A DNA stretch of 64,000 nucleotides from Coix lacryma-jobi var. lacryma-jobi. Lineage: Eukaryota > Streptophyta > Magnoliopsida > Poales > Poaceae. Under the pieces are notes generated by a model. The model was not told the origin of the DNA and made no database searches. It was given only the letters and a program-made list of their open reading frames with translations. Each line of letters begins with the position of its first letter. Positions within the stretch are counted from its first letter, which is position 1. A program made the translations under genes and the position numbers. Location: the NCBI GenBank assembly GCA_009763385.1, contig CM019823.1, positions 88,051,104-88,115,103 of the forward strand. The letters are read 5' to 3'. Positions 53,351 through 64,000 of this stretch are shown piece after piece.

Positions 53351-55972
53351 TCAATAGAAAGACATAGGGTGAGCATACGGTCCAACACTGGGGTTAGTGA
53401 AGTAGGAAGAATACCAGTGTTGGGCCGGCTGCTCAAAAGAACGGTTAGTGTAAAAACCATTCCTAGCAGGTGTACGGGAAAAGCGATCACCACGCACAGG
53501 AAAACGTGGTCCGCTAAGAAGGAAGCGTCCATCGTGATAGTCAATACGCGGTGGAGGGAAACGCTCAACAAAGCCTCCTCCACTGGGTCCGTATCCTGCA
53601 AAGTCAGGACCCCGTCGGGCACCTCCTCCCTGACGCCTAGGACCTTGAGGTGCTGCACCTCTAGGCCTAGCAGCTCTCCTCGGAGCTCTCCTCTAAACAT
53701 TCGGCACATGTACATCATGGAAAGGATGGTACATGTCCGGATTGTTCATGCCCCTGGCACGGCGCTCCTCTCTCTTGTGCCTAAAGCAGAACTCACCCAA
53801 GTGTCCATCTCTCCCACAATACTCACAATGGTACCTCACCATTCTCATAGGGGGTTGTTGGTACTCACGGTTGTGGGTTTGGATCACTTTGCCCTTCTAT
53901 GGCATAAGCTCCTCCTGGATAGGTGGCATTGTGTCCAGCTTGTTCTTGAGGTGGTTTGGTTTGGGAGCCCACTGCTGGTTCTTGGGTGGAGCTCATGGAG
54001 GTTCTTCAAACACCCCATCCTTGGTGTTAGGCTTTAGAGGCTCTTTGGGTGGAAGCTTGGTAAGTTTGGGAGTAGTGGTGGAGTTAGGCTTCTCACATGG
54101 GTTCAGACCACTCGACTCTCCAATCTTCCCAAAAGCAGAAAGATCAACACCCGGAGCAAAACCTACACCAGGACCTCCAACAGCTCGCTTAAATTGAGAG
54201 ATCATCATCCCGAGCTGCGGCTCACTACAAGAGACCCATGACAAGATGGTCCGAAGGTATGTGTTTTCCTCCTCAGTTTGCATCTTGCCATGCTGCACAT
54301 TTGCAATCTCCATCTCCAAACCCTCACACAAAGCGCACCTAGTCACACAAGTGCTACCCGAGCTGGCCTTCTCAAGAGACTCAATCTTGGCATTCTTCTC
54401 TGTCAACTCGGTCTGCAAGCCTGGATAGGACTTGCATCCACCCAACAACGCGGGTCTAGCCCGGAGCTCATCCACCTCTCCTACCAAAGAAGCATACTTA
54501 CTCCTCAAAGTGAGAAGATCAGTCATGTGCTTGGTGCACGACTCACACTCAACCTCCTCAGAAACGACCACGGTGGATCAAGCAAACTCATTCTCCTTCA
54601 CCGTGTCCTCCCACTTCTGCCTAAACTCCTTGCGCTCTCTAGCAGCACGCCTAAGCAGCTTGTCTTGACTAAGAAGCGCTGTAGTAAGTCTCTCGACCTC
54701 AGCAGAAAGCTCATCGGGGGTCTGAGATACCTGGGAGGTGTCGTCGTCGTCGTTGTTCCGAGGGGTGTCGTCCAGCTGGCTGTCGACCTCCTTGCCGAGG
54801 GCCATGGTGCAAAAGCCCTCGTTATCGGCGAAGAAGCAGAGGCCGTTCAGCTTGTCCTCGATCTTCTTCATCTTCTCGGACTCGTCATCGCTTGAGCAAG
54901 CGGAGTCGTCATCCGAGCCATCGACGTCGCTGAGCGTGGCGAAGAAAGCACGCTGCTCAGCCTGGTCCTTCTCCAAGTACTTCTTCTTGATGTACTCCTT
55001 GTCGAAGCCGCCCCTCCGCTTGCGCCTTGCGGGGACATGCTTCTCCTTGCGCTTGCCAGAGTCATACTTGTGCCCATGATCGCCCTTCCCTGAATGCTTG
55101 TTCTTCTTGGGCCAGTTGGCGATGAAGTGGTCAGGGTCGCCGCACTTGAAACATCCCGAGCGTCCTCCTCCGCGGCGACGGTTCATGCGGTTGTTGTGGA
55201 ACTGCGAGAACCGGTTGGCAAGCAAAGCCAACTCATCATCCCCCAAAGACTCCAGCTGGTCCTCTGTGACAGAGAAGAGAGATGAAAGTGCAAAGCCACC
55301 AGAGGGATTAGCAGAAGAGCTAGAAACCAAAGCCATAGTCGGGCCAGAAGGATTCTCATAAGAAGCCCTCGACATGGCGTCAATCTCACTAGACTTGAGC
55401 TTACCAAAGAGCTCGTCGCATGTGAGGGTCTCATAGTTAGACGATTCGATGATCGCCTGGACCTTTGAGTCCCACACCGACCGATCGAGAGTATGCAAAA
55501 GCTTCAATGCCCTCTCATGATCATCGAAAGGCAACAACTCCTTGTTCGCTCTCATCTTGTTGACAATGACCTGAAAGCGAGCGAATAAACTCTCTATGCT
55601 CTCGCCAGGCATATGTCAAAAGTTCTCATACTCCCGCTCGTGCGACTCATAGAGACGGGATTTGACTTGAGTGGTTCCCTCATGGAAGCGCATGAGGGTC
55701 GCCCAAATCTCACGAGCCGTGGGGAGGTGAGAAACGCAATCAAACTCGGACGTGCTCAAACAGGAGAACAAGGCGTTACGTGCCCGGCTATTGGCCTTGT
55801 GCTCATCGATCTGAAGCTGAGAGACACGAGCAGCCAGAAGAACGTAATCTTCCTTGTTGCAAATCTCCCAAACAGAAGAGCCCATGCTCTAAAGATAGGC
55901 CGACATGAGTATCTTCCAATACGCATAGTTTGTCCCATCAAAGAATGGCGGTTTGCCCACGCCGTGATCCAT
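53351..55972 (-). pseudogene. gag: Sire-4 gag, six in-frame stops
   Basis: One frame from the ATG at 55972 to the TGA at 53351-53353, with no net frameshift. Same layout as Sire-1 gag: DUF4219/UBN2-type capsid, a first knuckle CFKCGDPDHFIANW (last Cys lost to Trp), acidic segment, coiled coil, second knuckle CEYCGRDGHLGEFC. Premature stops: TAG 55889-55891, TGA 55616-55618, TGA 54578-54580, TGA 53993-53995, TAG 53897-53899, TAG 53693-53695. Where a sister codon is visible it is mostly CAG or CGA. Not functional. Confidence 0.95.
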
Positions 55973-56021
55973 GTCGCCTTTGGTGGACCTGGAACCTGCT
56001 AAGGTGGAAGATCCGTAACCC

Positions 56022-56033
56022 ACTCTGATACCA
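56022..56033 (-). promoter_or_regulatory. Sire-4 primer-binding site
   Basis: TGGTATCAGAGT in sense; the common plant iMet type with one end change. Confidence 0.88.
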
Positions 56034-56450
56034 ATTGAAGGACCGAGAATGCAATAGCAAGGCGACCAGAGGGGGGGGTGAATGGGAGCCAAAAAAATTT
56101 CTCTCGAAACTTTGGCCAAATGTCCCAAAATCAACCCCCAGAAGCTACGACCGAAACCGTGATGCTCATGACCCTTGGAAGAGGGTGGAGGATCCCTAGG
56201 ATCACAACAAGGCACCACAAAGCGATAGCAAACCAAAAACCAAAAGCACCAGCACAAGTTTGCCCCATGAAAACCGAGTCCGAAACGTAGATTGAGGGCT
56301 ACGTCGAGAAATCCCTAAATACCGATGCTAACAAGTAGCAAAGATACCTAGAGAGGTTTCTTGATTAACTATAGGGCCAAACGAGAAGTGCAAAAACCAA
56401 GCGGAAAAGTCGGGAGACCAAATGCACTGAAAAGCACTAGTCTGCGGGAT

Positions 56451-56692
56451 CCCGGACTGTCCGCGGGTACTGCGGACTGTCCGCCAGGAAAGCCCGGACT
56501 GTCCGTCGACAAAATCCCCAAAACTGCAAGTCTGCTGAAGTCCCCTGGACAGTTCCCGGACTGTCCACGAAAACCAACGGCAGACTGACCGCCGGTCCTG
56601 GAACAGTATCCCGGCCGAGACCCGCAGCCACTGAGCTGGCTCGATCCTGACCCCCAGACTGTCCGCGCCCCCAGTGCCGGACTGTCCGCGGA
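56451..56692 (-). repeat. CG-rich palindromic array, CGGACTGTCCG type (Sire-4 5' LTR)
   Basis: About nine copies of GGACTGTCC within CCGGACTGTCCGC-like contexts. Same family as the Sire-2 array (GGACAGTCC is the complement); several units are decayed (CAGACTGTCC, CGGACTGTCCAC). Confidence 0.85.
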
Positions 56693-57483
56693 TGAACAGA
56701 GAAGGCGATTTCAGTCGCCCCTCTCACAATTCTCCCAAAATTCAATCCAAATCAAAATCCCTTGATCCCAAACTTGGAGAGGATGATCACGAGGTAGTTA
56801 GGAGACTATCCCCAAGAAATCACCCGCTCAAATCAACTCAATCAACGGGAAATCGAAGGGGAAGGTGTATGAATCGAAAAAGCGCCACGAAAACGAAATC
56901 AACCCGATCTACTTGTTCGGGAGGAGTTAGATGAATTCCTTCGGTCAAGATGACCTCCTCACTGTAAAGAACAAGATGATTCAAATGGATTTCACAAAGA
57001 CGCACTAGAGAGGGAGATCGAGCGACGGGAAAAACACGGAGAAACAAAGAACGCAAAGAACACGAACCAAAATGCGAATCAACACATCTATCTGCAACCG
57101 TGTGGCTACCACACGCTACAACAGTGAGATTACGGTCTCACTTCCTCAAAATCTTTAGTACACAGAGGAATGGTTCTCTACGGATTTCAATAGCTACAAC
57201 AGGGGATTGGGAGAGCAGGAAACCCTAGAAAGCAAAGATCAAATGGCTGAGATCAAATGGGAGGAGGGTGTCTCCCTCTACTTATCCTAATTCTAATTTC
57301 TACTCTACCCCTCTCTAATTACAGAGCGAACTAGCTAAACCCTAAGGTTATTCTGGACCAACTCGTGGTAGGTGGTGATCTGACGGCCACGCCCGCACAA
57401 CTGGTAGCGTTGCCTCGACGCAACCTCACCGATTGCCGCCACGTGCCGCCACCGCTCTGCCCGTCTTTTTCCCGGACGCCGCA

Positions 57484-57789
57484 CCCCCGGTTTTGTGGCC
57501 GAAACCGGGAAACCAGGCCTTCAAGTCCTTTCTCCGGTTTTGTGGCCCAAACCGGGAAACCAGCCGCCCGTCGCCTGAGTTTTGTGGCGCAAACTCAGAA
57601 ACCCGCCAGCGCCCAGGCTTTGAGGCCCAAACCTGGAAACCGTCCTCAGCCCGAGTTTTGTGGCCCAAACTCGGCAAACACGAAGCACCCCTATATTTTG
57701 TGGCCCAAACCTGGAAACCGTCCGCCCGAGTTTTGTGGCCCAAACTCGGAAACCGTCCACCCGGTGGTTTTTCTGTGGCTCAACCACCA
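57484..57789 (-). repeat. Hairpin array in Sire-4 5' LTR
   Basis: Eight units: CCCGGTTT...AAACCGGG, CCGGTTT...AAACCGG, TGAGTTT...AAACTCA, CCAGGCTT...AAACCTGG, CCGAGTTT...AAACTCGG twice, a decayed TATATTTT...AAACCTGG unit, and GGTGGTT...AACCACC. The loop here is often TGTGGCCC. Confidence 0.8.
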
Positions 57790-58139
57790 AACCGGAGCTA
57801 TAGAGGGGATGCACCGCCCATGCACCCCGTCCACCGACACGTGTCCCCAGGTCCTCGACCCAGGCAACACTATGCCCCGCAAGTCTTCGCTCGTCGCTGT
57901 CCCAAGCTGCCAGCCACCAAAGCTGATCCTCAGGCCACCGGTCCCTCAGTCCAAGCCTCACGTCCGCCCTTCACCGCTCCCGGTCCATCGGCACAGCACT
58001 TCTCTACTTGACCTTCACCTTGCCCTCGATCACTGTCTCTATGCTCGACACCTGCACAACACAAGCCAAAGAACATGCGATCAAACCCGTTGACAATCAC
58101 TCATCACTCCGAGACTCGGCATACACCCATGTATCCGCA

Positions 58140-58284
58140 ACACTTAGTTTTTACCGCAAATACCTTTTAACACCAACTCTGTGAATTTTGGCAAATACTT
58201 TTTTGTACCCAAGTTCTTTTTATTATATTTTTTTAAAACTTAGTCATGTGAACAGTACCTGCTGAATTATACTCCGATACCAGC
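58140..58284 (-). mobile_element. Gyp-2, internal stub with PBS
   Basis: 145 bases of the internal region of a minus-strand gypsy element next to its 5' LTR. The PBS is at 58271-58282 (TGGTATCGGAGT in sense), two bases from the LTR start TGTAACAG at 58285. The rest was displaced by Sire-4 and lies beyond the window. Confidence 0.85.
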
Positions 58285-59018
58285 TGTAACAGAACCGTCC
58301 AATTTATAAGAGCACAAGTACAAAATTCTCCGCTGAAGGAGTAAATTTGCAGCACTTGAGCCCATATAAACCCGATAGTCCGTGAAATCTCGAAGGATTT
58401 CAAACTTTTCCAACATCAACAACTTAGGATTATAATAATTCACCATTGACCATCACACGACAGAGTATTACATAAATTATTCAGAGTAGCAACTCAGTTA
58501 TTACTAACCATGTTCGAACTTAAGTAGCGGAAGCTTAATCTGAAAACATAGTTCTCAAACCACACACACCCATAGTCTATTACAGTGCCACATAGTAGTC
58601 ATCCTCGACATAGCAAAAGATACAAACAGAGAAGGTCATTGCCCGTGACCTAGTTATCTCCCAGAGCTGGGCAGAGGCAGTTGATGCAATAACCATAAAA
58701 GACCTGGCCATCTGCAACAACAAGGGAACAAAGCCCTGAGTACGAGAAGGTACTCAGCTAGACTTACCCGTCTTAAACCAGAAATAAAGTGACACTAAGG
58801 AGTATGCAAGGCTAGTATATAGTGGAGCTGGTATGAGACCCCATTTTTGCGTAAAAGCATAAGTATTTAAATAACTGATTCTCCTGCTTACTAGTTGTAA
58901 ATTAAATAGTAATTAACCTGTTTAACTAGGTTAGCTCCTGCACTATAACAAACATGGTAGTGATCCGACAATCACCAAAGGATAACAAACAGACCGAGTA
59001 AGCATTGCCAAAAGTATA
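58285..59018 (-). repeat. Gyp-2 5' LTR, part (interrupted by Gyp-3)
   Basis: The last 734 bases of the LTR in sense, ending GTTCTGTTACA. Homologous to the end of the Gyp-1 LTR but clearly diverged. It is cut by the Gyp-3 insertion; GTATA at 59014-59018 is the likely target duplication. Contains the mini-intron and Cys-rich exon at 58650-58767. Confidence 0.85.
58650..58767 (-). CDS. LTR mini-intron plus Cys-rich exon, Gyp-2
   Basis: GTAAGT donor and TTGTTGTTGCAG acceptor enclose 58712-58767 (56 nt). The 62-nt exon 58650-58711 encodes DGQVFYGYCINCLCP and five more residues, then TAG. Reading FWFKT before the splice matches FWFMT and FWFLT in the other elements. The first Cys is replaced by Val here. 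Confidence 0.5.
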
Positions 59019-59369
59019 TGTGACAGAACCGACCAATTTATACCAGATTAAGCACTGAATCCCTGCTTTCACAGAGATTACAAGTACTTAAGCTCATACA
59101 AACCCGGTAGTCCGAAAATCTCGAAGGATTTCAAGTCATTCAACTTTAACCAAGATCGTAATAGATTAGCGTACATGTCCATGACATATATTCAGTTTGC
59201 ACATAGTTCAAATACCTCGGAGTTCAACAGTTATTACAAACCATAGTTTGAAATCAAAGCGGAAGCAACATAGTTTTGAAACACAAGTCTTTAGTTCGCA
59301 ATACAGCGCCATTTGCCTGATCAGTCCACAAAAGCATCAGGGAAGATAAGAGTTGACCATGCCCATGGT

Positions 59370-59486
59370 CTAGTCACTGCCCTCGACGGGGTACAGACAG
59401 TTCTCGCAATAGCCGTAGAAGCATTGCCCATCTGCAACAACAAGGGATAGAACCCTGAGTACGAGAAGGTACTCAGCTAGACTTAC
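59370..59486 (-). CDS. LTR mini-intron plus Cys-rich exon, Gyp-3
   Basis: Intron-like 59432-59486 (55 nt; one base shorter than in Gyp-1 inside the intron) and 62-nt exon 59370-59431 encoding DGQCFYGYCENCLYP plus VEGSD and TAG. Compared with the Gyp-1 5' LTR, eleven of twenty codons differ synonymously and three non-synonymously. Confidence 0.55.
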   Translation of the reverse strand, partial: VSLAEYLLVLRVLSLVVADGQCFYGYCENCLYPVEGSD

Positions 59487-60422
59487 CCGTCAAAAACCAG
59501 AAATAATTGACACAAAGGAGTATGCAAGGCGGTATCTGGGTTTGGCCATACTTACCATTTTGCAGAAAAGCATTTTCATTATTAATAATCATCAATAGAG
59601 TATTAGCAGTCCTTTTTATGTAATCAACCTGATTAACTAGATTTGCACCTGTTATAGAGCAAACACTTGACTACTTATTCAAGCAAGAGTGACTATTTCA
59701 TCAATAGCCTTTCAGATTCAACCTCCTAACCATCTTTAGTTCCATAAGTTACTACGGTAATACATGCTCAGTCAAGTTACTCACTAACCAGGAGCGATGG
59801 CGATTATAATCGATTTCAACCAGCTGGGAATAAAATGTCGCACACTCGCCCGACACACCCTGCCAGGTGGCCGTTGGCGACCACTTCAGAAGGTTCGAGA
59901 ACCCAAATCGCGGGACGGCCATGGGCCCTTCTACACCGGGGGTTATCTCAATGCCAGGTCGCTCAAGCTATAACTGCCCACGGTCATGCCAGGTCGATCA
60001 GGCCCTGCCTGCCCTAGGTGCGGATACATGGGTGTATGCCGGGTCTCTAAGTGATGAGTGATTGTCAACGGGTTTGATCGCAGGTTCTTTGGCTTGTGTT
60101 GTGCAGGTGTCGAGCACGGAGACAGTGATCGAGGGCAAGGTGAAGGTCAAGTTGAGACGTGTCGTGCCGATGGACTGGGTGCGATGAAGGATGGGCGTGC
60201 CGTGCGGCAGACGTGCCATGCCGATGGATCGAGCAGTGAAGGGCGGACGTGAGGCTTGGACTGAGGGACCGGAGTGCCTGAGGATCAGCTGTGGTGGCTG
60301 GCAGCCTGGGACAGCGACGAGCAGAGACTTGCGGGGCACGGTGTTGCTCGGGTCGAGGACCTAGGGACACGTGTCGGTGGATGGGGTGCACGGGAGGTGC
60401 ATCCCCTCTACAGCTCCGGTTT

Positions 60423-60718
60423 GGTGGTTGAGCCAGGGAAAAACCACCAGGTGGACGGTTTCCGAGTTTGGGCCTCAAAACTCGGGTGCTCGGTTTCCAG
60501 GTTGAGCCACAAAACCTGGGCGCGGACGGTTTCCGAGTTTGGCCACAAAACTCGGGCGATGGGCCGGTTTCCGAGTTTGGGCCTCAAAACTCGGGCGCTG
60601 CGGGTTTCTGAGTTTGGGCCACAAAACTCAGGCTGGTGGGCTGGTTTCCCGGTTTGGGCCTCAAAACCGGGGGTTGCTGGAAAAGGCTGGTTTCCCGGTT
60701 TGGGCCACAAAACCGGGG
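60423..60718 (+). repeat. Hairpin array in Sire-5 solo LTR
   Basis: Units in order: GGTGGTT...AACCACC, CCGAGTTT...AAACTCGG, CCAGGTT...AACCTGG (with loop GAGCCACAA), CCGAGTTT...AAACTCGG twice, TGAGTTT...AAACTCA, CCCGGTTT...AAACCGGG twice. Eight units, nearly all fully paired. Confidence 0.8.
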
Positions 60719-61513
60719 GTGCAGAGCGAGGGCGGCACGTGGCGGCGATCCAGAGGTTGCGTCGAGGCAACGCTTCGGTTCGAGCGGGCGTGGCCGTCGG
60801 ATCTACCTACCACCGCGGGTTGGACCAGAATAGCCCTAGGGTTTAGCTGGTTCGCTCTGTAATTAGAATAGAGAGGGGTAGAGTAGGAAATAGACTTAGA
60901 CTAGAATAGGATAAGTAGTCAGGGGAGACACCCTCCTCCCCTATCTCAGTTATCTCAGGTTTAGCCATCTCATTTGCTTCCTGCACTTAGGGTTTCCTGC
61001 TCTCCCATCCCCTGCTGTAGCTGAGATCCGCAGAGAGACTTGCAACTCTGTGTACTGTTGATTTTGAGGAAAGGAGGCCGTAACCTCCTTGTCGTAGCGT
61101 GTGTTTGCGCTTCGGCTTGCAATTCGTGGGTGTGATTCGCGTTTTGTTCGTGTTCTTCGCGGAATCCTTTTTCTCCTCGATTTTCCCGTCGCTTGATCTC
61201 TTTGCTCGGTTCATTTTTCGCAATTCCGTTTGAACCAAGTTGTTCTAGATCGTGAGGCACTTCTTTCCACCGAAGGAATCATCCTCAAACCTCACGGTCT
61301 AGGAGATCGATCGATTTTTAAGTTTCGGGGTCAAGTTTTCTTCTTTCCCCCGAAATTCTTCGATTCACCGTTTTGGAGATAGGTTCGAGCCATGATCTCT
61401 TAGAGATAGCTCACTATACTCCTTGTGACTCATCTCACCAAGTTTGATCCCTAGAGGAATTGTTTAGGGTGAGATAGAGGCAAATCGGTGGACGAACAGG
61501 GCTGCTGCGAGTT

Positions 61514-61799
61514 GACCGGACGCTCAGTCGGGGTGACCGGACGCTCGGTCAGTGAGTCCGGTCGATGAACAGCACGTAGCCGTGTTCTTCACTTTGACCG
61601 GACGCTCCGTTCACGTTTTGACCGGACGCATCGCTTCCACTGTTCATCGTGCTTGTTCGTTTCTGACCGGACGCACTGCTCTCGACCGGACGCTCCGTAC
61701 TCGTGAGTCCGGTCGCGAACAGTAAGGTTCCAGAGCCGATTCTTGTTGACAGGACGCGTCCGGTCCCTGCTGACCGGACGCTGGCCAGAGTCCGGTCGA
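61514..61799 (+). repeat. CG-rich palindromic array, GACCGGACGC type (Sire-5)
   Basis: About a dozen GACCGGACGC or GTCCGGTC copies with spacers of 8-35 bases. Confidence 0.88.
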
Positions 61800-62595
61800 T
61801 CCAGTTTCGCGCGTTTTCATTCGCGGTTTGTTCGTTCTTGATCGGATTCGAGTTCTGTCTTTTGCGTTGGCTTTCTAGGGTTGTCTAGTGTCCCGCTGTG
61901 CTTCTAGGAAGCATCCACCCTATATCTAGGGTCGTGGACATTAGCAAGCTCTAGGGTTCGCTCTTGGGGTTGATTTTGGGACAGTGGCATCTAGTTTCCG
62001 AAAGGAAATTTTTAAGCTCCCATTCACCCCCCCCCCTCTGGTCGCTTTCGGTTAGCTTCTCGGTCCTTCACTAGGACCATGCCAGGTCGATCAGAATAGT
62101 TGCCCACGGTACATATAAGGCCCCGGGTGTTAGGCGTCAACATCTCCATCACCTGCTCGAAAAACCATACTCGGCTTCACGGGAGGTACTCCGACCTACT
62201 CCGTTAAGTGATTGACGCGTTCAAAATGACCGAGGTGTGCCTTCGTCGGTTCCTAATCGACACAGACGGGAGACTACTAGCACACAGAACCCATGTCCTG
62301 CTGCTCCTACATCCCGCCCGGTCTCAGATTAATTATCCCATGGTTATATTCCACGATAGCACGAGGCTAGTCATGATCAGTATCGACCTATATGCGGGAG
62401 ACAGGAAATCACCCGACTTTTACCGGCCTAAGCAGGCTAAGCATAAACGAGCCTAGACTTATCAGGGATAACAAGATAGTATTTGCAGGTGGACAAGGAT
62501 AATTAATCAATGCAGCAACGGTATCACACAACTCCTATACCTAATGCACAAGCATATCAGGTTAACTTGTAAACGGTAATTTGCAAACCGTAGGA

Positions 62596-62750
62596 GAGAA
62601 TGCTGCGGGGCTTGCCTCGCTCAAAATCGGCGGGTCGGTGGTCGCGGCACTCCGGCAGGTCCTCAGCGTCTCCTTCCGGAACCCTCTCCTCCGGCGTCTC
62701 CTCCTGGCACTGCTCCTCCGACGTCGGATCCTGAGCTTCCACTACCGATC
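62596..62750 (-). CDS. LTR-encoded acidic block (candidate exon), Gyp-3
   Basis: Follows a CATGCAG acceptor-like site. Glu-rich, then LPECRDHRPADFERGKPRS. Homologous to 4088-4247 with mainly third-position differences. Beyond the motif the two elements differ by a two-base indel, so the conserved frame probably ends near here. Confidence 0.5.
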
Positions 62751-64000
62751 CTGCATGATGCGGTACATGAATGAATAACATGAATGCACATGGGATGCAT
62801 GGTGATGCAACATGGAGTAACAGTTCAGGAGATAAGCATATGTCATCTACTGCTACTCAACCTCTTAATCTATCACAACTAACTTACTAAGCCCTATTGT
62901 CACCACCTCAAAGTCTGCTTAATGGGTTTATTATTCTCTAATCAAAAGCTAGACTATCCCTAATTAAACAAGCCTACAACAGCAACCCATCCTAGACAGC
63001 TTCAGGAAAATCTACACAAATTACTAGAGATTAACAACACTTGATCTAACCCCCTGTCCAAATCTCACCCCATTTGGACCTAGACTCTATCCCCTATGAA
63101 AAAGACAAATTCTACCATGAAAAGGTGCTTTGAACTACACATCATATTAAAAAGTGTCAAACAACAAATTTCATAATTTTCTCCTGAACTTCTTAGCACA
63201 AGAGCAGACAACAAAATTTACCAAGCCCCTACTCCTCATATTTTAATTACTACAAAATAAACAAGAAAGCAGCATTTAACCATTTTAATTACTACTGCCA
63301 AATTATTCCACAGAGCAACCTCATTTTACATTTTTCCCAGAAACTATTCCTCAACACAAACCTAACAAAACAAGAATCATATTTTTCTGAGATATACATA
63401 ATTAGTTATGCATTTTCCAAGTTAACAACAAATTCCTAATTTAAATTATTCTACACATAAAAGTATCACCAAAAATGCATTCAACATTTTTCACAGATAG
63501 ATCTAAACATGCTTGACATAACAAATTTTGTTTCGCAGGATTTGGACTTAAAATGAGCCTTGTAGGAATTTTTGAAGCCTTTACATAAATTCTGCAAAAA
63601 CTTATTAAAAGAAAACTCAATCCTAAAACGCTACGGACACCCAACTTGACTCAGCCGAGGCTCGAGGCAAACGCTCGGCACACCCGGCTTGACTCAGCCG
63701 AGGCTCGAGACAAACGCTCGGCACACCCGGCTTTCCGAGGCCTACTGTACCCAGATTTCCCTTTTTCTCTCTCACACTCTCTGTCTGTGTCGGCGAGGCC
63801 CACTGGTCAGGCGACCAAGTTACTAAGCGAGGCTAGGCTCGGCAGTCAACGGCGGACTTTGGCGCCGTTGTCGTTGACTGGCCCTAGCTCGTCGGCGGCG
63901 AAGCTTCCGGTGACGCCGAGACCACCACTGGACGCGGGTTTGCGAGGCGAACACGACTAACTGACTTGCTGAGTCAGAGGGATACCGGAGCAAGCTCGAC

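Larger units (their letters stand above)
52343..58139 (-). mobile_element. Sire-4, right fragment (5' LTR, gag, pol start)
   Basis: Continuation of 1-1513 after Gyp-1. Contains pol (52348-53336), gag (53351-55972), PBS and the 5' LTR 56036-58139. It is the most decayed Sirevirus here, with six in-frame stops in gag and at least three in pol. The 5 bases after the LTR are ACACT (58140-58144); the matching TSD copy lies outside the window on the far side. It is inserted in the Gyp-2 internal region. Confidence 0.93.
56036..58139 (-). repeat. Sire-4 5' LTR
   Basis: 2104 bp, TGCGGATACATGGG...CGGTCCTTCA in sense. Palindrome array 56451-56692, hairpin array 57484-57789. Confidence 0.95.
60019..62070 (+). 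mobile_element. Sire-5, solo Sirevirus LTR
   Basis: 2052 bp from TGCGGATACATGGG to CGGTCCTTCA, flanked by a perfect 5-bp duplication CTAGG (60014-60018 and 62071-62075), with no internal sequence. Hairpin array 60423-60718 and palindrome array 61514-61799 (GACCGGACGC type, as in Sire-1). This is the product expected from recombination between the two LTRs of a full element. Confidence 0.95.
59019..64000 (-). mobile_element. Gyp-3 LTR (minus strand), runs off the window, carries Sire-5
   Basis: Starts (sense end) TGTGACAGAACC at 59019 and is homologous, in reverse, to most of the Gyp-1 LTR: 59019-60018 and 62076-63640 align along it, and 63640-64000 reaches the GC-rich head with a different sequence (GACTCAGCCGAGGCTCGAG repeated). 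It is inserted in the Gyp-2 LTR. No internal region is visible, so it may be a solo LTR or the end of a full element. Divergence from Gyp-1 is substantial, which makes its conserved blocks informative. Confidence 0.85.

Noticed and set aside
61514..61799. Regular short GC-rich repeats as a CRISPR-like array
   Set aside because: Spacers are irregular, repeats are 8-10 bases and invert, and the context is a plant LTR.

Overview
This window is repetitive plant nuclear DNA, most likely from a grass and probably a panicoid relative of maize or sorghum. I base that on the Sirevirus-type Ty1/copia and chromodomain-type Ty3/gypsy elements, the iMet-tRNA primer sites and the methyl-C decay pattern. 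I see no host gene, tRNA or rRNA. Apart from a few bases of target duplication, every base can be assigned to an LTR retrotransposon. Names used here: Gyp-1/2/3 (gypsy) and Sire-1/2/3/4/5 (Sirevirus-like copia).

Layout is a nest five levels deep. The base layer is Gyp-2 (minus strand; 58140-59018 visible). Sire-4 (minus; 1-1513 and 52343-58139) sits in the Gyp-2 internal region. Gyp-1 (plus; 1514-52342, long LTRs of about 4.25 kb) sits in the Sire-4 pol. Gyp-1 is itself split by Sire-1 (minus; 7298-19084, TSD CACAT) inside its first ORF and by Sire-2 (plus; 26979-50795, TSD CAAGC) inside its 3' LTR. Sire-2 is split in gag by Sire-3 (minus; 30873-42798, TSD CAAAC). On the right, the LTR of Gyp-3 (minus; from 59019 past the window end) sits in the Gyp-2 LTR and carries a solo Sirevirus LTR, Sire-5 (60019-62070, TSD CTAGG).

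Coding content is retroelement gag and pol. Sire-2 pol (43806-46991) is a full open frame but has changes at conserved integrase positions. Sire-3 has an intact gag and a pol broken by one frameshift. Sire-1, Sire-4 and Gyp-1 carry in-frame stops that mostly look like C-to-T or G-to-A decay.

Four things stand out. (1) The extra ORF of Gyp-1 begins with a near-copy of the histone H3 N-terminal tail, upstream of a gag-pol that ends in a chromodomain-like segment. (2) The gypsy LTRs appear to hold conserved coding exons, one with a 55-56 nt intron and a Cys-rich last exon, which diverge mainly at synonymous sites between elements. (3) The 3' internal regions of the Sireviruses carry arrays of a roughly 45-nt module whose closing stems covary. 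(4) All Sirevirus LTRs carry a second array of short hairpins with covarying stems, plus a GC-rich palindrome array whose sequence type differs between elements on an otherwise shared LTR backbone.
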